This document shows positions 33,645 through 42,363 of a stretch of DNA of 64,000 bases, in pieces. Position numbers and translations under genes: made by a program. The DNA lies in contig JAIUPK010000006.1 in assembly GCA_020160915.1 (NCBI GenBank), forward strand, positions 1-64,000, written 5' to 3'. Under the pieces are notes generated by a model. It worked only from the letters and a program-made list of their open reading frames with translations, made no database searches and was not told where the DNA came from. How positions within the stretch are numbered: position 1 is the first letter of the stretch; each line of letters begins with the position of its first letter. Source of the DNA: Actinomycetota bacterium (lineage in GTDB: Bacteria > Actinomycetota > Actinomycetes > Actinomycetales > Microbacteriaceae).

Positions 33645-33775
33645 AGCTCACTCTCCCCGTGCCGTCCGACCCGGGGTTGGCGATGCCGAACCCATCAACA
33701 GCGCAATCATCGTCATGAATTTCTCGTCTCCAGAGTGAGCGGGCAGAGGTCGATTGAAGTGGATGGCGCACGATC

Positions 33776-34570
33776 TCAGCGCTCACCGTGGTCATCGCCG
33801 TCGGAAGCGAAGAATTCGATGAGGCTCCGCGCTACGTCGACCGGCTGCTCACTAGGTGAGGCATGGGCGGCCCCGACGATTCGCCGGACGGTACCCCGCT
33901 GCACTCCCTGCGCGATCTCGACGGATCTCGCCTCGGGAACCAGTCGGTCGGCGTCGCCCCACATGGCCAGGATCGGCACTTGCACGTCGCCGAGACGCGC
34001 ACGAACGTCGTAGTCCGCGATCGCCTCGCAGGCATACGCGTAGCTGTCGCCATCGGTGGCGTGGAGAACGTCGATCAAGTGGTCCACAACGTTCGGGGCG
34101 CTCTTTCGGGTCGCGGCGGAGAACCACCGCTCGGCCGTCCCCTCCGAGATAGCAGCAATTCCCCGCGTCCGGACTAGGGCGGCGCGCTCACGCCAGGCAT
34201 CCGGCGAATCGACACTTGCGCCCGTTGAGATGACAGCGGCGGAGCGCACGACTTCCGCGTGCCGCAGTGCCAGGTCGAGCCCCACAGTTGCGCCGATCGA
34301 CACTCCCGCGTATCGGAACTGTGTAACCCCTATCGAGGACATGTGATCAACGATGTCCTCCGAGAGATCCTGTATCTCGAACCGCGCGGTCGCCCGCGCG
34401 GCTTCACCGTGCCCTGGCAATTCCCACCGGATGACGGTGAACTTTTCCCCGAGCAGGGCGAGAGCGGGGTCCCAGAGCGCAGCGGAGGTACCCAGAGAGT
34501 GACCAAGCACAAGGTACTCCGCTGAGGGAGTTCCCTGGGATCGGGCGAACCTAACGTTAGTGGTGACCAC
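33776..34570 (-). CDS. alpha/beta hydrolase (3-oxoadipate enol-lactonase-like)
   Basis: This 264-residue hydrolase has a pattern near PcaD enol-lactonases: LGHSLGTSAALWDPALALLGEKFTVIRWELPGHG, a nucleophile elbow YAGVSIGATVGLDLAL (Ser near residue 95), AMWGDADRLVP with the acid, and GAAHASPSEQP with the His. It lies 9 bases downstream of the ABC ATPase gene and 131 bases upstream of the M20 amidohydrolase gene. A lactone or ester substrate is plausible, since a Baeyer-Villiger enzyme is encoded in the same island. No beta-ketoadipate genes are nearby, so a true PcaD role is unlikely. Confidence 0.8.
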   Translation of the reverse strand: MVTTNVRFARSQGTPSAEYLVLGHSLGTSAALWDPALALLGEKFTVIRWELPGHGEAARATARFEIQDLSEDIVDHMSSIGVTQFRYAGVSIGATVGLDLALRHAEVVRSAAVISTGASVDSPDAWRERAALVRTRGIAAISEGTAERWFSAATRKSAPNVVDHLIDVLHATDGDSYAYACEAIADYDVRARLGDVQVPILAMWGDADRLVPEARSVEIAQGVQRGTVRRIVGAAHASPSEQPVDVARSLIEFFASDGDDHGER

Positions 34571-34579
34571 GAGCTCGAC

Positions 34580-35350
34580 TCACTCGACGCGGGTGAGGAA
34601 CGACTTCGTCCGCTCGGAACTCGGGGTATCAAGGAGTTGCTTGGCGGGCCCAACCTCGACCACCTTTCCCTGGTCCATGAAGGCGACGCGATTGGCGACA
34701 TCGCGAGCGAACCGCATCTCGTGGGTCACGACGATCATCGTCATTCCCCGTTCCGCGACGCGACGCATGACGGTGAGCACCTCGCCGACAAGCTCGGGAT
34801 CGAGGGCGCTGGTGGGCTCGTCGAACAGCATGAGTTTCGGCTCCATCGCCAGAGCCCGTGCGATGGCGACTCTTTGCTGCTGACCTCCGGAGAGGTGACG
34901 AGGGTAGGAGTGCTCGAGATGAGCCAACCCCACGTCGGCTAGGGCTGTGCGAGCGCACTCGGTCGCGTCGGACTTGGTGAGCCGACGTACCTTCTGCAGC
35001 CCGATCGAGACGTTTTCGAGCGCCGTCAAGTGCAGGAAGAGATTGAAATGCTGGAACACCATGCCAACTCGCTGCCGATAGCTAGCTATCTCCCCCTCGC
35101 TGGCCTCGTGCAGCTGACCACCGCGAACTACGGCACCTGCGTAGTCGGCGTCGACCTTGATGTAGCCGTCATCCGCGCGTTCGAGGTAGTTGACGCACCT
35201 GAGCAACGTGCTCTTGCCGGAACCCGAAGGGCCGATCAAGCAGAGCACCTCGCCTTCCATGACGTCGAGGTCGATGCCCTTGAGCACCTCGACCTCGCCA
35301 AAACGTTTCACGACGTTTCTGATGGTCACTAGCGGCTGTTTCTGAGTCAT
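34580..35350 (-). CDS. polar amino-acid ABC transporter, ATP-binding protein
   Basis: This 256-residue ATPase of the HisP/GlnQ type has Walker [10 protein letters not shown] near residue 42, signature [15 protein letters not shown] near residue 148, and Walker [14 protein letters not shown]. It includes the H-loop VTHE. The ATG at 35350 overlaps the permease stop by 4 bases. It powers uptake with the permease and lipoprotein encoded upstream in the operon. The expected cargo is histidine or a related cationic compound, inferred from operon partners. Confidence 0.93.
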   Translation of the reverse strand: MTQKQPLVTIRNVVKRFGEVEVLKGIDLDVMEGEVLCLIGPSGSGKSTLLRCVNYLERADDGYIKVDADYAGAVVRGGQLHEASEGEIASYRQRVGMVFQHFNLFLHLTALENVSIGLQKVRRLTKSDATECARTALADVGLAHLEHSYPRHLSGGQQQRVAIARALAMEPKLMLFDEPTSALDPELVGEVLTVMRRVAERGMTMIVVTHEMRFARDVANRVAFMDQGKVVEVGPAKQLLDTPSSERTKSFLTRVE

Positions 35351-36231
35351 GCGGACGCCTCCTCGAGACGTGGCTTGGTCTGCTTCTTCTGCGGTCCCGC
35401 AGACAGGGAGTACTTCTTCTCTAGGAAGTGCTGGCCGAAGGTCGCCAAAGTGACGATCGCGAGATACCAGAAGCTGACGACGAGAAGCAGTGGAATGACC
35501 TTGAAATTGGATCCGTAGATCTGCTGCGCCCTCGTCAGCAAGTCCCCGCCGCCGATGACGGCCACGAGCGAACTCGCCTTTAGGAGACTGATGAACTGGT
35601 TCCCGGTGGGCGGGATGATCACGCGAATCGCCTGGGGGATCACGATGGCGCGCATTGTCAGGCCCCGCTTCATCCCCAGGCTTTGAGCCGCCTCGCGTTG
35701 ACCGGGGGGTACCGACATGAACCCGGCGCGGATGATCTCGACCATGAATGCCCCTTCGTGGAGGGAAAGCCCGATGATGGCCGCGGTGAAACCAGAGATG
35801 AGGGTGTTGGTGTCCCAGCTGAAGTCGCCCCACCCTAAACGGGGGATGAATAGTGCGGCATTGAAGCAAATGAGCAGAAGCACCAGGAGCGGCAAGCCCC
35901 GGAAGAACCCGACGTAGCCCTTGACGAATGCCCTGAATACAGGGTTCTTGGACTCCCCTAGGAGGGCGAGTACACACCCGATCACGAGGGCGATGACCTG
36001 AGAGACTACGGAGAGTTGGATGGTCACCCATAGGCCCTGCAGGATCGGCGCCGAGAACAGGTACTGCGCGAACACAGGCCATTGCAACTTCTCGTTGGTG
36101 GCCAGGGAATAGACGACCAATCCAGCTATCACGAGAGCGACAGCGCCGCTCAGCCAGTAGCTCGGATGCTTCCGCGGTACGGGCCTCGCGTGCGGGTCTC
36201 GGACGTCACCGTCGACTGTCGAGCCTGTCAC
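35347..36231 (-). CDS. polar amino-acid ABC transporter, permease
   Basis: This HisM/GlnP-type permease has about 294 residues and roughly five to six helices. The EAA-loop [30 protein letters not shown] couples to the ATPase. The GTG at 36231 is preferred because GGTGA precedes it and because the strong hairpin at 36271-36302 then falls in the intercistronic region. An in-frame ATG at 36330 would add 33 unconserved residues and read through the hairpin. Only one permease gene is present, so it presumably forms a homodimer. Confidence 0.87.
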   Translation of the reverse strand: MTGSTVDGDVRDPHARPVPRKHPSYWLSGAVALVIAGLVVYSLATNEKLQWPVFAQYLFSAPILQGLWVTIQLSVVSQVIALVIGCVLALLGESKNPVFRAFVKGYVGFFRGLPLLVLLLICFNAALFIPRLGWGDFSWDTNTLISGFTAAIIGLSLHEGAFMVEIIRAGFMSVPPGQREAAQSLGMKRGLTMRAIVIPQAIRVIIPPTGNQFISLLKASSLVAVIGGGDLLTRAQQIYGSNFKVIPLLLVVSFWYLAIVTLATFGQHFLEKKYSLSAGPQKKQTKPRLEEASA

Positions 36232-36270
36232 TACTTCACCTACTTTCGATTCGGGGATACTCGTGGACCA

Positions 36271-36302
36271 GGACTGGCGCAGCTGGTAAGCCGCGCCAGT
36301 CC
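36271..36302. promoter_or_regulatory. intercistronic hairpin between binding-protein and permease genes
   Basis: GGACTGGCGC and GCGCCAGTCC form a perfect 10-bp stem around a 12-base loop. No T-tract follows in the direction of transcription. Such hairpins after ABC binding-protein genes commonly protect the upstream mRNA or attenuate read-through, giving more lipoprotein than permease. This is an inference from position. Confidence 0.55.
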
Positions 36303-36383
36303 CGTTCCACACAACGACGAGATTCGTCATCGCTTCATGCTTTTAAGGGACGGATGTGCCTCGTCCCGCTGGGCAGGGGTGCT

Positions 36384-37328
36384 TCAGAAGCCGCACGCCC
36401 CGCACAGCTCCGGCAGTTCGAGCGGGTTCGTCGACGCTAGGTTGATGCCGGGAGTGGCAAGGGCGAGATCCGAAAGGCCCCACTTCCCGTCCATAATCTC
36501 GTCATAGGTGCCGTCCTCGATGATCGCCTCGAGAGCACCGAGGAGCGCCTTGGCCGTTCCATCGGCCTCAAGGCCCACAACGATTCCGACGTAGGTGCGA
36601 GAGAGCAGGGGGCTCGGGAAGACGACGAACGCATCATCGCTCTCCTTGGCCTGCCACACGCCGGTTGCGATGCTGGTGATGGCGAAGTCGATGCGACCCG
36701 ACTGCAGCGCTGTGTTCTGGTCACCAGCCGTAGGGAAGTTGGTGATCTCGACGGCCGGCTTGCCCTCCTGGGCGCAGTTCTCGCTGAACCGAGCAGCGTC
36801 GTCGACGAATTCGGTTCCCGTCTGAACTCCGGCGTGCAGTCCGCAGATGCTCAGGGGGTTCTCGCTGATGTCGTGGTCATTGGCCGACAACGTGATGAGG
36901 CCCTTCGTCGCGTACGCGTAGTCGACGAACTGCACTGTCTTCTGACGCTCGAGGTTGTCGGTGATGCACTCCATCGCCGCGTCGAAGCGGCCGCTCTCGA
37001 CGCCGGGCAGCAGCCCGTCGAAGGAGATCGCCTCCTGCTTGATCTCGACGCCGAGGAAAGGGGCCATCGCCATCAGGAGGTCGTGGTTGAACCCGTCGAT
37101 CTCACCGGCATCATTCGTGAAGTCGCACGGCGGGTACTGCGGGTCGGTACCGACGGTCAACACGCCCGATTCGCGGACGGAGTCCGGTAGAAGCGCGTTA
37201 AGTTCGGGGACGACCTGGTCGTCGGTTGCTCCGCCGTCGCCGGTCGAAGACCCGGCGGTACAGCCGGAGACAAGCAGGGCGGTTACTGCTAGGAGGGACA
37301 AGACCGCTGGGACACGGGTGGTGCGCAT
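36384..37328 (-). CDS. ABC transporter substrate-binding lipoprotein (polar amino acid family)
   Basis: This 314-residue extracellular lipoprotein starts with an N-terminal signal and lipobox LLVSGC (Cys near residue 23). The SBP_bac_3 fold is seen as VLTVGTDPQYPPCDFTN, DGFNHDLLMAMAPFLGVEIKQEAISFDGLLPGVESGRFDAAM and TDNLERQKTVQFVDYAYATKG, where the Arg typically binds the ligand carboxylate. It is the first gene of the large leftward operon, 30 bases after the inverted repeat at 37358-37377. The ligand is not decided by sequence; histidine or a derivative is suggested by the hut genes. Confidence 0.9.
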   Translation of the reverse strand: MRTTRVPAVLSLLAVTALLVSGCTAGSSTGDGGATDDQVVPELNALLPDSVRESGVLTVGTDPQYPPCDFTNDAGEIDGFNHDLLMAMAPFLGVEIKQEAISFDGLLPGVESGRFDAAMECITDNLERQKTVQFVDYAYATKGLITLSANDHDISENPLSICGLHAGVQTGTEFVDDAARFSENCAQEGKPAVEITNFPTAGDQNTALQSGRIDFAITSIATGVWQAKESDDAFVVFPSPLLSRTYVGIVVGLEADGTAKALLGALEAIIEDGTYDEIMDGKWGLSDLALATPGINLASTNPLELPELCGACGF

Positions 37329-37357
37329 AGCTAGCTCCTGACTCGAAGGATTGAAGT

Positions 37358-37377
37358 TCTGAACAGAATTATTCAGA
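37358..37377. promoter_or_regulatory. TCTGAA-N8-TTCAGA operator before the transporter/hutF operon
   Basis: TCTGAA (37358-37363) and TTCAGA (37372-37377) form a perfect inverted repeat with an 8-base spacer, 30 bases upstream of the binding-protein start codon. The same half-sites and spacing recur upstream of hutH at 39072-39093, so a shared regulator is likely. The GAA...TTC core resembles sites bound by RpiR-type regulators. Confidence 0.65.
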
Positions 37378-37382
37378 TATCA

Positions 37383-37413
37383 GTGGGACTGTATCGTCAA
37401 GATGCAGTCCCAC
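37383..37413 (-). terminator. hairpin between hutH and the transporter operon
   Basis: GTGGGACTG and CAGTCCCAC form a perfect 9-bp stem with a 13-base loop, starting 18 bases after the hutH stop codon on the minus strand. No T-tract follows, so it may be a weak or factor-dependent terminator, or an mRNA-stabilising end. It separates hutH from the operator at 37358-37377. Confidence 0.45.
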
Positions 37414-37431
37414 GCAACTGAAAAACAAACC

Positions 37432-38964
37432 TCAACTATTCGGGGCCAATCCGACGCCGGCGATCGTCACGAACGCGCCGTTGAGCACCTCGATGGCCAC
37501 GCTTTCCATCTCGCCGGCCATGATGCGGTCATCCTTGAGGAAGGCGGCCTTGGATCGAACGATCTCGTAGGTCGCCCGATTGGACGGTGCGGCGTTGCCC
37601 CCGTTGCGCAGGTCAAGACCCTGTGCAGCACAGAGGAGCTCGATGGCGACGATGTACCCCGCGTTTCGCACCATCGGTTCGAGCCGCCGCGCAGCGTGCG
37701 TAGCCATGCTGACGTGATCCTCCTGTCCGGCCGACGTAGGGATGCTGTCGACGCTATTCGGAGTTGCCTTGGCGCGGTTCTCGGCGACGAGCGCGGCACT
37801 GGTGACCTGAGCCATCAGGAATCCGGAGTTTAATCCCGCATTGCCCACAAGGAAGGGTTCGAGGCCGCTCATCGACGCGTCCATCAGCATCGCCTGACGG
37901 CGCTCTGAGATGGACCCAATCTCGCAGACAGCTAGGGCGATGATGTCCGCTGCATAGGCGATCGGCTGACCGTGGAAGTTTCCTCCGGAGAGGACGACCC
38001 CATCGTCGGGGAACATCAGTGGGTTGTCCGAGACAGCATTGACCTCCTGCTCGAGCGTGCGTGCGGCGAAATTCAGGAGGTCCAGCGCAGCCCCCATTAC
38101 CTGCGGTTGGCAACGAAGACAGTACGGGTCCTGGAGCCTGCGGCCTTCGAATTCAATACCGAGCACGGGACTGTCCGCCACGAGTTGCCGCAGCGCCGCA
38201 GCAACACGGATCTGGCCCGCATGTCCGCGGATCTGCTGAATGCGATCGTCCAGCACACCCTGCCGACCCGCCGTGGCCTCAAGCGTGAGGGCACCTGCGG
38301 CCAGACCCGCGTTGAAAACGGCTTCCGCACCGAAGAGGCCCTGTAGAGCGATCGCGGTCGACGCCTGTACTCCGTTGAGTAGCGCGACAGCCTCTTTCGG
38401 TCCGAGGACTATGGGCGACAGACCCACCTTTGCGAGCCCTTCCACTGCGCCGTAGGTGACGCCCGCGATGCGCACCTGTCCTTCGCCAATAAGGGCTCCC
38501 GTCAGATGTGCGAGAGGTGCGAGGTCGCCCGACGCACCGACCGATCCCTGGGATGGCACGACGGGAAGTACATCGAAATTGATGAGAGCGGCAAGCATCT
38601 CTGCGATCTCCACGCGGACACCGGAGTGACCCCGCGCTAGGCCGATCAGCTTGATCACCAGAATCGCCCGCACAACCTCATCCGGGAGCGGGTCGCCCAC
38701 ACCCACCATGTGGGACAGGACGGATCGTCGCTGCAGTTCCTCCAAGTCATCGGGGGAGATTCGGCGGTCAGCGAGCTTTCCAAACCCGGTGTTTACCGCA
38801 TAGACAACGTCTCCTCGCGCCATCGCATCGACGATTACCTGGTGCGCGCGACTCAGATTGTTCAACGCGCTCGGAGCCAAATTCACCCGAACGGGTGCCC
38901 GGTACACCGCGCGCATGGCGTCCAGACCCACGCGCTCCCCTGTGATCGTGATGGTTGTCACCAT
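37432..38964 (-). CDS. hutH: histidine ammonia-lyase
   Basis: This MIO-type lyase has 510 residues and is predicted to convert L-histidine to trans-urocanate and ammonia. VVPSQGSVGASGDLAPLAHL contains the MIO-forming Ala-Ser-Gly at residues 144-146. VVYAVNTGFGKLA holds the catalytic Tyr near residue 55. The selectivity pair Ser84-His85 (VLSHMVG) is that of histidine rather than phenylalanine or tyrosine lyases. QDPYCLRCQPQVMG, SGGNFHGQPIAYAAD and SAGQEDHVSM are also conserved. The ATG at 38964 has AGGAGA upstream. It is divergent from the reductase at 39144, and its own operator lies at 39072-39093. Confidence 0.92.
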   Translation of the reverse strand: MVTTITITGERVGLDAMRAVYRAPVRVNLAPSALNNLSRAHQVIVDAMARGDVVYAVNTGFGKLADRRISPDDLEELQRRSVLSHMVGVGDPLPDEVVRAILVIKLIGLARGHSGVRVEIAEMLAALINFDVLPVVPSQGSVGASGDLAPLAHLTGALIGEGQVRIAGVTYGAVEGLAKVGLSPIVLGPKEAVALLNGVQASTAIALQGLFGAEAVFNAGLAAGALTLEATAGRQGVLDDRIQQIRGHAGQIRVAAALRQLVADSPVLGIEFEGRRLQDPYCLRCQPQVMGAALDLLNFAARTLEQEVNAVSDNPLMFPDDGVVLSGGNFHGQPIAYAADIIALAVCEIGSISERRQAMLMDASMSGLEPFLVGNAGLNSGFLMAQVTSAALVAENRAKATPNSVDSIPTSAGQEDHVSMATHAARRLEPMVRNAGYIVAIELLCAAQGLDLRNGGNAAPSNRATYEIVRSKAAFLKDDRIMAGEMESVAIEVLNGAFVTIAGVGLAPNS

Positions 38965-39071
38965 TGCTCTTCTCCTATCCTGTGAAGATCGTGAAGCACA
39001 CGAATCAGGCGACTCACCCCGACGTGACGACGCCCGCGCGCGTCTGTCTGCTCCAGACATCATTATTGATC

Positions 39072-39093
39072 GTCTGAACGAAAATATTCAGAC
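39072..39093. promoter_or_regulatory. TCTGAA-N8-TTCAGA operator between hutH and reductase gene
   Basis: GTCTGAA (39072-39078) and TTCAGAC (39087-39093) form a perfect 7-bp inverted repeat with an 8-base spacer in the divergent hutH/reductase intergenic region. It has the same half-sites and spacing as 37358-37377. It could control both directions: 51 bases to the reductase start, 108 bases to hutH. Confidence 0.68.
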
Positions 39094-39143
39094 TTGTTGA
39101 GACCGTATCGTGCTCTATGCAGTTGAGCAAATAGAGTGGCAGG

Positions 39144-40193
39144 GTGACCTACAGCACAGCGATCGTTCTCGCCTCCCGCCCGAATGGCAATCCCACCCCA
39201 TCGAACTTCCGACTCGAGATCCACGAGCTTCCCGCCCTCACGCCTGGCGCCGTACTGCTGCGCACCATTTACCTCTCGCTGGATCCCTATATGCGCGGTC
39301 GGATGAATGCTGGTCGCTCCTACGCGATGCCGGTGGCGATCGACGCCGTCATGGAAGGGGCGACCGTCTGCGAGGTCCTCGAGTCGGCATCACCGGACTT
39401 CGCTCCCGGCGATATCGTACTCGGGCGCTCGGGCTGGCAGACGCACTCCGTTGAGAGCGCAGAACTCGTGAGTCTCATCGACACCGCTGGTGCGCCGATC
39501 TCGACGGCACTCGGCATCCTTGGAATGCCCGGATTCGCTGCCTACGCAGGGTTGATGGAGATCGGACGACCCAAGCCCGGCGAAACTCTTGTCGTGGCCG
39601 GCGCGACGGGTGCGGTGGGGTCGGCTGTCGGTCAGTTCGGCCGCATCCTGGGCGCGCGCACCGTCGGCATCGCAGGCGGTGCTGCCAAGATCGCGTGGCT
39701 TGAGGAACTGGGTTTCGATGTGGCACTAGACCATCGCTCGCCCTACTTCGAAGAGGAGCTGGCCGTTGCGGTACCCGATGGCATCGACGTTTACTTCGAG
39801 AACGTCGGCGGCAGGGTGTGGAATGCAGTGTTCGACCATTTGAACGACTTCGCTCGCGTGCCGGTGTGCGGGCTGATCTCCCAGTACAACGCCTCGACCC
39901 CGCCGTCGGGACCCGACCGACTTCCCGAGTTAATGAGCGCCATCAATACCAAGCGACTGCTCGTCCGCGGCTTCACTCAGCGCGACCTAATACCGGCACA
40001 CTACAAGTCGTTCGCGCGGGACGTGCCGCGATGGTTGGCAGATGGCCGCCTGAAGTACCGCGAGGATATCGTCGAAGGGCTGGAGAGTGCGCCGGACGCA
40101 TTCCTCGGCATGCTCGAGGGAAAGAACTTCGGGAAGTTGCTCGTGCGAGTCTCAGAAGACCCGACAGCGACGCCAACGCCACGCAGTGAGTGA
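39144..40193 (+). CDS. MDR-family NADP-dependent oxidoreductase (CurA/LTB4DH-like)
   Basis: This zinc-independent medium-chain reductase has 349 residues. SLDPYMRGRMN is the typical N-terminal segment, and ETLVVAGATGAVGSAVGQFGRILGARTVGIAGGAAKIAWL is the NADPH Rossmann region (about residues 148-188). DVYFENVGGRVWNAV is characteristic of curcumin / 15-oxoprostaglandin reductases that reduce the C=C bond of enones. The start is GTG at 39144. Being divergent from hutH with a shared operator suggests a role in the island's pathway, perhaps reduction of an unsaturated side chain such as urocanate-like acids. That role is speculative. Confidence 0.82.
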   Translation: MTYSTAIVLASRPNGNPTPSNFRLEIHELPALTPGAVLLRTIYLSLDPYMRGRMNAGRSYAMPVAIDAVMEGATVCEVLESASPDFAPGDIVLGRSGWQTHSVESAELVSLIDTAGAPISTALGILGMPGFAAYAGLMEIGRPKPGETLVVAGATGAVGSAVGQFGRILGARTVGIAGGAAKIAWLEELGFDVALDHRSPYFEEELAVAVPDGIDVYFENVGGRVWNAVFDHLNDFARVPVCGLISQYNASTPPSGPDRLPELMSAINTKRLLVRGFTQRDLIPAHYKSFARDVPRWLADGRLKYREDIVEGLESAPDAFLGMLEGKNFGKLLVRVSEDPTATPTPRSE

Positions 40194-40304
40194 GAGCGAC
40201 AGTTGGACGACCGGTTTCTTCTATCAATTGGTGCCCCGGCATCCCCCTGGTTCGCCGCCGCCAACTGCAGCAGTTTGCTGTTCCATTGGAACACTGCCGC
40301 CGCT

Positions 40305-41000
40305 TCAGAGTCGCGCGACATACACCGTGTTTGACGAGACGCCACCGGTGAGCGGATTGTCGAAGTCGACCACGTGGGCGCGTGACTCGGAGAAGACGCC
40401 AGACAGGGTTGCCATGAAGTCGTCGTCGGGCGGGTCGTCAGACCACAGAGCAAACACTCCCCCGTCGGTGAGGTGGTGGGCGAGCGCGCGCAGACCCGAC
40501 TCGGTGTAGAGGTCGGCGTGGCTGGCATCCAACTGGTGGCGCGGTGAATGGTCGACGTCAAGCAAGATGGCGTCGTAGTGCTCGCCTGGCTCGCCGCGCA
40601 TGACAGCGAAGAAGTCGTCAAGCACGAGACTGGTGCGCGGGTCACTTGTGAGGGCATCCGACACGGGCAGCAGGCCGCGTTCGTGCCAGTCGATGACGGC
40701 GGGCATCGTGTCGATGACCGTCATGGAGCTCACCCGCGGGTCGCGCAGAGCCGCGATCGCCGTATATCCGAGGCCCAGGCCACCGACGAGAACCGCGAGG
40801 ACATCGCCCTCGGCCGAGGCCAAGCCGAGGGTTGCAAGCTCCTCCTCGGCGACGGTGAACAGGCTCGACATCAGAAACTCCTCGCCGAGCTTCACCTCGA
40901 AGATGTCGACGCCGAGCTGCGCGTCGGTGCGGCGGCGCAGCATCAGGTCGCCCATCGGCGTGGGCTGGAAGTCGAGCTCCTCGAAGCGGGCGATCACCAC
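40305..41000 (-). CDS. spermidine synthase-like methyltransferase-fold protein
   Basis: This protein of about 231 residues has a Rossmann methyltransferase core. VLAVLVGGLGLGYTAIAAL is the nucleotide-binding motif near residue 70, VSSMTVIDTMPAVI the acidic loop, and HYDAILLDVDHSP the later strand. It resembles the polyamine aminopropyltransferase-like proteins often found in actinobacteria without a proven substrate. The GTG at 41000 has GGAGGGGG upstream; a longer frame to 41072 would overlap the ThrE gene. It is probably co-transcribed with ThrE, 28 bases upstream. Confidence 0.75.
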   Translation of the reverse strand: MVIARFEELDFQPTPMGDLMLRRRTDAQLGVDIFEVKLGEEFLMSSLFTVAEEELATLGLASAEGDVLAVLVGGLGLGYTAIAALRDPRVSSMTVIDTMPAVIDWHERGLLPVSDALTSDPRTSLVLDDFFAVMRGEPGEHYDAILLDVDHSPRHQLDASHADLYTESGLRALAHHLTDGGVFALWSDDPPDDDFMATLSGVFSESRAHVVDFDNPLTGGVSSNTVYVARL

Positions 41001-41028
41001 GGTGCGCCCCCTCCAGTGCTGTTCGAGA

Positions 41029-42270
41029 TCACGTTTCTGCCGGCCGACGTCGACCGATCTCGCTGAAGCCACGGTACAGGGCCGTGCCGATGAGCACCCC
41101 GAGAGCGATCGAGAGCACTGTCGTCAGGGCCGCGCCCAGGCCGCTGAGCCCGACATCCGCCGCTTCGGTGAGGCCGATGAGACCCGACACGCCCGGTACA
41201 AGCAACCAGAACGCGGGCAGGAACGTGATCTGCGACGGTGCACCGTAGTCGCGGCTGGAGATCCACAGCACCAGCGGAGTCATCACCAGTGCACCGAAGA
41301 ACGCGCCCGAGGTGCCGCCCACCCAGCCTGTCGTCACGGTCTGAACACCGAACGCGGTCAGCAGAACGAGCAGCACCCACGCGAAGGTCCACGCGGGCAC
41401 CGAGAGGTAGAAGAAGATGCCGACGGCGAAGAGGATGACGCCCAGCGCCTCGATCCACCACGGAACGATCGTCACCGAACTGATCGGGTTGTAGTCCGGG
41501 CCGTCGACGCCGACGATCGCGCCGGCGGCGAGAATGCCCACCGCCAGGAGGGCGAGCTGCATGAGACCCGCCACCAATCGGGATGCCCCGGCGATCATCT
41601 GACGCGACGCCAGCTCCACGGTCGCCGTCGTCAGCATCGCGCCGGGAAGGAAGGTGGCGAGAGGGGCGATCAGTAACCGCAGCGAGTCCCCCACCCCGAT
41701 GTACTGGGCAAGGGAGTACACGACCAGGGCGCACACGAGGGCAGACAGGGTGGGCAGCACGAGCTGCAGCGCCCGCGACGGCACCAGCTTGGCCAGGCCC
41801 ACGAGCAGACCGAGACCGAAGGCCACGGCGACACCCGTGAGCGTCGGAACAAGGATGAGCGAGAGCCCCGCCGCGAGGATTGCGTGACCGATGGTGCGAA
41901 CCCACCACGAGAATTGCGGTCGCATCGCGCGGATCTCCGCCAGCCGGGCGAGCCCCTGCTCCGGGTCGATGTCGCCCCGTTCCGCGCGATTGAGCAGCCG
42001 ATAGAGCTGGGCGATCTGGTGGAAGTGGAACGAGTCGACATCTCGCGATCGCACCGTGACGCGGCCAGCATCCGCCGGTCCCGTCTGCACCAGAACGAGT
42101 GTCGGCAGCACCACGAACGCAGTCTCCGCAAAGCCATAGGCGTGGGCCGTGCGCTCGAGCTGGTCGTGAATCGAATCGACAGACTCGTCGGCAGCGATCA
42201 TCGCTTCGGCGAGCCCGACAACGAAGGCCCGAAACAATCCGGGCTCAACGGTGGGCGCTGACGTAGCCAC
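41029..42270 (-). CDS. threonine/serine exporter family protein (ThrE-like)
   Basis: This membrane protein has 413 residues. A soluble N-terminal region of about 110 residues precedes the ThrE/DUF1212 domain (LARLAEIRAMRPQFSWWVRTIGHAILAAGLSLIL). About ten hydrophobic helices follow in two blocks (DUF1212 and DUF3815 types), fused in one chain as in Corynebacterium ThrE. It probably exports small amino acids. The GTG at 42270 has AAGGGGG upstream, whereas longer in-frame extensions to 43245 cross the opposite-strand reductase gene and are rejected. Confidence 0.85.
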   Translation of the reverse strand: MATSAPTVEPGLFRAFVVGLAEAMIAADESVDSIHDQLERTAHAYGFAETAFVVLPTLVLVQTGPADAGRVTVRSRDVDSFHFHQIAQLYRLLNRAERGDIDPEQGLARLAEIRAMRPQFSWWVRTIGHAILAAGLSLILVPTLTGVAVAFGLGLLVGLAKLVPSRALQLVLPTLSALVCALVVYSLAQYIGVGDSLRLLIAPLATFLPGAMLTTATVELASRQMIAGASRLVAGLMQLALLAVGILAAGAIVGVDGPDYNPISSVTIVPWWIEALGVILFAVGIFFYLSVPAWTFAWVLLVLLTAFGVQTVTTGWVGGTSGAFFGALVMTPLVLWISSRDYGAPSQITFLPAFWLLVPGVSGLIGLTEAADVGLSGLGAALTTVLSIALGVLIGTALYRGFSEIGRRRPAET

Positions 42271-42363
42271 AACGCCCCCTTTCGACGCCGGAATGGTGCG
42301 GGCGTCTTCGACGATAGCGCGCGCGGGTGCTCGGCGTCGCGGGCAGCGAATACGCTGGGCCCT

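Noticed and set aside
33776..34570. Assignment as 3-oxoadipate enol-lactonase of a beta-ketoadipate pathway
   Set aside because: No pcaGH, pcaB or pcaC genes are present and protocatechuate is routed through 4,5-cleavage here, so only the hydrolase family is claimed.
37432..38964. Assignment of the hutH product as a phenylalanine or tyrosine ammonia-lyase
   Set aside because: The selectivity pair is Ser-His as in histidine lyases, and the neighbours are hut genes.
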